A stretch of 64,000 nucleotides of DNA, from positions 62,001 to 126,000 of the forward strand of contig JADJMH010000018.1 in the NCBI GenBank assembly GCA_016709675.1, given 5' to 3'. The notes beneath the pieces were generated by a model that was not told where the DNA came from, ran no database searches, and saw nothing but the letters and a program-made list of their open reading frames with translations. Made by a program: the position numbers and the translations under genes. The DNA is from Candidatus Accumulibacter proximus. Its GTDB lineage: Bacteria; Pseudomonadota; Gammaproteobacteria; Burkholderiales; Rhodocyclaceae. Position 1 is the stretch's first letter; each line of letters opens with the position of its first letter. Shown here in pieces: positions 60,147-64,000 of the stretch.

Positions 60147-61547
60147 TCAGGAATGAAGGCGACGAACCCAGAAAAGTTCATGGCGGCGAACGGCTTTGCG
60201 GAAGAACTCGTCTTCGCCGGTCGTGGGCCAGCGGCGGCCGGCAAGCAGTTGCTGAATGGTCCGTCGCAGACGCTGCTTGAACGGCAGGTGGCTCTGCAGA
60301 TCGTGTTGCATGGCCAGCGCCATGGCCTTGTCAAGTTGTACCTCCGGGCTCAGGACCGGACTCCACAGCCCATCGGCCGGCACCGGCGCCAGCGCTGGCG
60401 GCAGCGCGATGCCATTGCCGGCCGGGCCCATCGGCCAACGGTCGTTGTCGTGCAGGTGATTGGCGTAGAAAAGGGCGATTTCGGGCTGCCAGCGCGACTG
60501 CCGCAAGGCCTGAGCCAGCGCCTCGGTCGTGGCGACATGATCGGCGTGCGGGTCGAGCTGCGGGTGCGGGGTGACGATCACTTCCGGGTGAAAGTGTTCG
60601 AGCAGCGCCACCAGGTCGGCCAGCAGATTCCTGCCGCTGGCCAAGCCATCGGCGTCGGCCGGCAGGAGCAACGGGTTGTGGCGACGAACGCTGCGCACAT
60701 CCGCGTCTGCGGACTCGCGCGAAGCAAACGATTGCTCAGGTTCAGCGAGCATCGCCGGAAGTTGCAGGCAATAGTAACCAAGCTGTACGCATCGGTTCTG
60801 TGCCACTCCGCCCCAGAGCGGCACGGCGAGGCTGTCCCAAGTGCGCAAGCGCCCTTTCAGGCGCGCTGCCCGGGCAGCGTCCAGACCCAAACGCCGGTAG
60901 CCCGCGGCCTCGATTTCGCCCTGCGTCAGGGTGACGATGACCACCTCCGGCGCGCGACTGTACAGGCCGAACGCCGCCAGCTCGGCATCGTCAGCATGTG
61001 GCGCCAGCAGCATGACGCGGCGTCCGGCATAGTCCGGATTGTGCATGGAATAGAGCATACCGCTGACCGACAAGCGGCAATGGCGCCCCGTAATCGGCAG
61101 CTCGCCCTTGCCGAGTGCATCGGCCTGACCGGAAAGGTTGAGGTAACGTTGACCGCGCACGCCGCGCTCGAAATCCTGCCGGTCGTCGCCGAGCAGCACA
61201 TGCGGGTCCAGGTAGCGGCCGACAACGGTGCTGCGCAAGCAAAGTTCTAGTATCAAGGTATCGCCGGCCACCAGCGGCGCGCTCAATTGCAGGCGACCAT
61301 TGACCAGCGACACGCTTTGCCGCGCCGCTTCGGGCGGGAAGCCGTACTGGTAATCGTCCTGCGGTGAATAAAAGAGATGGTCGGCAAACCACGCTTCATG
61401 GGCGATCCAGCCCAGCACCAGCACCAGCGGCACCAGCCACCAGACGACAAACACGCCGATCGCGGCCAGCACTGCCAGGCTCGCCAGCAGGAAGAGGCGC
61501 TTTTGCCGGCGATGACGTGATAGCAACCGCTGTTTACGTGAACTCAT
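60147..61547 (-). CDS. PIG-L family deacetylase, membrane-anchored
   Basis: This is a 466-residue protein. One or two N-terminal helices (LFLLASLAVLAAIGVFVVWW, LVPLVLVLGWIA) anchor it in the membrane. The catalytic domain has the zinc/active-site motif LLAPHADDAELAAFGLYS and the second motif TPHPQLDPHADHVATTEALA. The family removes N-acetyl groups from sugars such as GlcNAc-inositol, bacillithiol precursors or LPS components. With the Mig-14-like gene and a glycosyltransferase next to it, envelope glycolipid modification is plausible. Confidence 0.88.
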   Translation of the reverse strand: MSSRKQRLLSRHRRQKRLFLLASLAVLAAIGVFVVWWLVPLVLVLGWIAHEAWFADHLFYSPQDDYQYGFPPEAARQSVSLVNGRLQLSAPLVAGDTLILELCLRSTVVGRYLDPHVLLGDDRQDFERGVRGQRYLNLSGQADALGKGELPITGRHCRLSVSGMLYSMHNPDYAGRRVMLLAPHADDAELAAFGLYSRAPEVVIVTLTQGEIEAAGYRRLGLDAARAARLKGRLRTWDSLAVPLWGGVAQNRCVQLGYYCLQLPAMLAEPEQSFASRESADADVRSVRRHNPLLLPADADGLASGRNLLADLVALLEHFHPEVIVTPHPQLDPHADHVATTEALAQALRQSRWQPEIALFYANHLHDNDRWPMGPAGNGIALPPALAPVPADGLWSPVLSPEVQLDKAMALAMQHDLQSHLPFKQRLRRTIQQLLAGRRWPTTGEDEFFRKAVRRHELFWVRRLHS

Positions 61548-61596
61548 GGGCTGACTCAGGCGATGAATCCGTTCTCAACGCGGGGGGAAATTCATT

Positions 61597-62493
61597 CTAG
61601 ATCTGATAGACGGGCACCGCGCGGCACCAACGATCCTTGTATCCGCGATCCGCACGACCGAAGGAATAACGCAAGGGCTTGCCAAGCGCACGCGCCTCCT
61701 GCCAGGCGACTTGCGTATTGACGAAACTCAACACGCTGCCGGGGCTCAAGTCTGCATATCGGGAGTCAACACCGCCGTTGATGTATTCCAGAGAAATCCA
61801 CTTCGGCGCTTCTACCCGATAGAGAATCTGGATGGCAATCGGCAAGCCGTTAAGCAACAGCACCGAGCCGGTCATGAACTCACGGAGCAGCGCAAACACC
61901 TGCTCCAGATGCGCTTGGCCCTTCGCAGCAAAACCCCACCGGCGCTCGAACAATTCGCCGTAGATGGCCGCCTGCTCGACCGGGGAGAACTCCCCGATCG
62001 GCAGCACTCTTCCCCCGGCCTCCTCAAACAGCCGCAACTCGCGCCGCTGGTTGTAGCGGAACTTCTTCGAGTAGTCCTCCGGCGGACGCGCCAGCGCCAG
62101 CCCTTCCAGCTGCGGCCGCAAGGTGCTGATCCGCCCGGCATTGAGCTCCGAGACGTAGCGCATGCGCTGACGCACTGGAACAGTCGCCTGCTCGGCGATG
62201 GGCAGAATAATCTCGGCATTGCCCAGGTCAAACAGGCCACGCCGGCCACGTTTCTTCAGCACATCCTTGGATACCGCAAGATGTCGCCCCCAGCAAGGAA
62301 TCGCCGCGAGCAATTGCTCGCCCGCAAACCAGCCGAGGTAACGGACCGGAATGCGTGCCAGGTCAGCCAGCCGCTCGACCACCAGTGGATGCGTCGCGAC
62401 GCTGCCGCCGAAACGCTGCCAGGCTTCTCTATAGCCAGCCGCATCGATGGGCATCCAACCTCGCTCACGCCAGGAGCGCAAGTGGCTCAACAT
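61597..62493 (-). CDS. Mig-14-like GNAT/FemAB-type protein
   Basis: This 298-residue protein resembles the Mig-14 family (resistance to cationic peptides in Salmonella), with GSVATHPLVVERLADLARIP, VRYLGWF, KKFRYNQRRELRLFEEAGGR, PGSVLSFVNTQVAW and FGRADRGYKDRWCRAVPVYQ. The fold is GNAT/FemAB-like, so aminoacyl or acyl transfer is possible. The ATG at 62493 fits the usual length (about 300); a longer frame to 62709 adds 72 residues of unlike composition. It is divergent from the glycosyltransferase and 49 bases upstream of the PIG-L gene. Confidence 0.75.
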   Translation of the reverse strand: MLSHLRSWRERGWMPIDAAGYREAWQRFGGSVATHPLVVERLADLARIPVRYLGWFAGEQLLAAIPCWGRHLAVSKDVLKKRGRRGLFDLGNAEIILPIAEQATVPVRQRMRYVSELNAGRISTLRPQLEGLALARPPEDYSKKFRYNQRRELRLFEEAGGRVLPIGEFSPVEQAAIYGELFERRWGFAAKGQAHLEQVFALLREFMTGSVLLLNGLPIAIQILYRVEAPKWISLEYINGGVDSRYADLSPGSVLSFVNTQVAWQEARALGKPLRYSFGRADRGYKDRWCRAVPVYQI

Positions 62494-62802
62494 CGCAAAC
62501 CCGCTGCAGCAGCGTGCGGCTCTCGATGCATTGCCAACCAGGTAGCGCGCAAAGGCTTTGGGCCGCCCACCCACTGATCGTCCTGCCACATGATCCGGTC
62601 TATCCTCGCTCACTGGACAAAGCACGAATGTACCGCTTTTTCTCGTCACCTGGCTGACCACACGGCGCAGTAGCGTGTACTGCGAGTCGCAGGCGAGGAT
62701 CGTCAGCACATGACTGCTTGCATCGCGATGCAGATTGCGGAAAATGGGGAGATTCGTTACTGGCTATGTTCGTCAGGCTCCCCAGCAGTGAGGTGGTAGA
62801 TC
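62494..62802. other. Divergent intergenic region
   Basis: The 309 bases separate the Mig-14-like gene and the glycosyltransferase gene, which are divergent, so both promoters should be here. I see no clear -35/-10 pair. The first 216 bases are also an open extension of the Mig-14-like frame. Confidence 0.4.
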
Positions 62803-63780
62803 TTGCCCGCAAGCATTCAAACCGGCGGCAACGAAAGGAACAACAGGGCGCCGGAGACTGCGGGCAACGGCAGGATTCGGCCTGATCAGGTTCTGATCAG
62901 CGTCATCATCCCGGCCTACAACTATGCACATCTGCTGCCGCGGGCACTCGACTCGGTACTGGTGCAGATGGCAGCGGACGTTGAGGTGATCGTGGTCAAC
63001 GACGGATCGACCGATGCTACCCGCGAAGTATTGGCGGCGTATGCAGTTCGCCATCCACAGCTGCGCGTAATCGACCAGGCGAATGCGGGTGCAGCAGCGG
63101 CACGCAATCATGGGATTCGCGAGTCGCATGGGCCTTACGCCCTGCTGCTCGACGCAGACGATGAACTGCTGCCGGATGCCCTGGCAAAGCTGCGCGCGGT
63201 GCTCGCAACACATCCAACAGCCGGAATGGTTCTCGGGGCGCAGATCACGGTCTACCCGGACGGCCGCGAACGGCTGCGGCTGCCAACCGCAGTGCCAAGG
63301 GCTTCGCCAGTACAACTGGCAAAGCGCTACCTGCTCGAAAAGCGGGTCTCTATCTCGCACGGCTGTTCGCTGTTTCGCCGTGATCTGCTCCTGCAAAGGC
63401 CCTACCCGGAGAATCTTCGCGGTGGAGAAGACGTTGCAGTTTTCGCGTTTCTGCTGGTGAGTGCTCCGGTCGCCACCACCCGGGCGGCGCTGGCGCGCAT
63501 ACACAAGCATCCGGACAGCCTGCGGCATAACCGTGACGACGAAGAGCAGCGCGCCGTCGCGATGGTTTCCGAAGTCTTCGGAGGTCTGCCGACAGAATGC
63601 CAAACGCTGCGAAGACGCTATGAAGCGCAGCGCTTTCTATCACTGTTTCGCGCTGCACTGCTGGCGGGCGAACGCGCCACTGCCCGGCGCTATTATCGCT
63701 GCGCTTTTCGCTTGAGCCCACTGCAGTCCTTGCGCGGACGCCATTTGCGCAAGGCCATTCGATTGTTGCTATTGCGCTAG
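62803..63780 (+). CDS. Family 2 glycosyltransferase
   Basis: This 325-residue GT-A enzyme starts at a TTG with a GAGGTGG ribosome binding site about 8 bases upstream. The nucleotide-binding part has VLISVIIPAYNYAHLLPRAL and VIVVNDGSTDATREVLAAYA; the metal motif is LLLDADDELLPDAL. The acceptor half includes VSISHGCSLFRRDLLL and GGEDVAVFAFLL. The C-terminal ~70 residues are basic and helical, perhaps membrane-associated. The sugar and acceptor are unknown; LPS or exopolysaccharide is likely from context. Confidence 0.9.
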   Translation: MPASIQTGGNERNNRAPETAGNGRIRPDQVLISVIIPAYNYAHLLPRALDSVLVQMAADVEVIVVNDGSTDATREVLAAYAVRHPQLRVIDQANAGAAAARNHGIRESHGPYALLLDADDELLPDALAKLRAVLATHPTAGMVLGAQITVYPDGRERLRLPTAVPRASPVQLAKRYLLEKRVSISHGCSLFRRDLLLQRPYPENLRGGEDVAVFAFLLVSAPVATTRAALARIHKHPDSLRHNRDDEEQRAVAMVSEVFGGLPTECQTLRRRYEAQRFLSLFRAALLAGERATARRYYRCAFRLSPLQSLRGRHLRKAIRLLLLR

Positions 63781-64000
63781 GGTATTATAAAGTCGCAACG
63801 GCGAATGCGTCCTGGTCATTGGCGATTGATTGCGCTCCGATCCATGGCAGCTTGGACAAGGCGCCGTATCATGGCTGGTTGGCGGCCTCGCTTCCCACCA
63901 TGCCACCGGAGCCGTTTCGAGACCGCGACTTGCCGTCGGCGGAATTCGCGTCCACCATCCAGCGGCCACCACAAAAAATGGCCCGGTGCTATCATGTGCT
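63781..64000. other. Window end, no gene seen
   Basis: After the glycosyltransferase stop the last 220 bases show only short arginine- and proline-rich frames on both strands. No recognisable gene or terminator is visible up to the edge. Confidence 0.45.

Noticed and set aside
1..64000. CRISPR arrays, rRNA or tRNA genes
   Set aside because: No regularly spaced repeats and no cloverleaf-like sequences with T-loop and anticodon stem were seen while reading; a tRNA scan would be needed to be certain.

Overview
The window is a high-GC (mostly 62-66%) Gram-negative chromosome segment. Gene content and protein style point to a betaproteobacterium of the Rhodocyclales, most like the polyphosphate-accumulating 'Candidatus Accumulibacter' group. 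This rests on a full methylmalonyl-CoA/propionyl-CoA carboxylase operon, Burkholderia-type porins, a BPSS1780-family membrane protein, a DUF2782 protein upstream of polA, and many scattered Uma2, toxin-antitoxin and TIR/TPR genes. The taxonomic call is inference; there is no rRNA or tRNA gene in the window.

Layout. 1-560 is a graveyard of three gene remnants (IS transposase, XRE-type antitoxin, Uma2 nuclease). 854-6027 holds metG with a small membrane protein, ada, a YaiI/UPF0178 gene and a glycine-rich YidB-like gene. 6683-8819 carries a two-gene TIR/STAND-type pair: TIR plus P-loop NTPase, then winged-helix/TPR. This is a candidate split immune or signalling receptor. 9116-15385 is one tightly overlapped seven-gene minus-strand operon: thermostable-hemolysin-like protein, AMP-dependent ligase, haem-oxygenase-like di-iron enzyme, SDR, exported TPR protein, and a QseB/PmrA-type response regulator with its kinase. 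A PmrA/QseB-like direct repeat lies upstream of the first gene. 15513-18431 is a housekeeping operon (maf, rlmH, rsfS, nadD, BPSS1780 protein). It is preceded by a broken membrane-protein gene and a 224-base G/C-only tract that is probably an assembly or base-calling artefact. 19171-25543 holds a methyltransferase, a DUF2782 protein, polA and three small genes.

25672-34133 is a coherent propionate/methylmalonate unit. mcm-meaB-pccB-pccA run leftward to a terminator; a divergent GntR regulator plus an enoyl-CoA hydratase run rightward. 34143-43415 holds a TauE transporter, nucleotide-sugar genes (rfbD, rfbB, manC), LPS inner-core genes (waaC, waaA), tolC, a pcm-type methyltransferase and rpsT. 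43594-49150 has a SEC-C/TPR/OGT-type glycosyltransferase and two tandem porins that share a terminator hairpin. 49471-54385 mixes toxin-antitoxin modules with trpG-trpD-trpC; a Uma2 gene sits inside the trp operon and a decayed mazEF pair lies at its end. 54678-63780 holds a MutT/ThiE fusion, a DUF815 ATPase, mltA, a sigma-54-type promoter with amtB, a CBS protein, a PIG-L deacetylase, a Mig-14-like protein and a family 2 glycosyltransferase.

The best candidates for an under-described system are the seven-gene hemolysin/ligase/di-iron-oxidase/two-component operon with its putative autoregulatory box, and the split TIR-NTPase/TPR pair.
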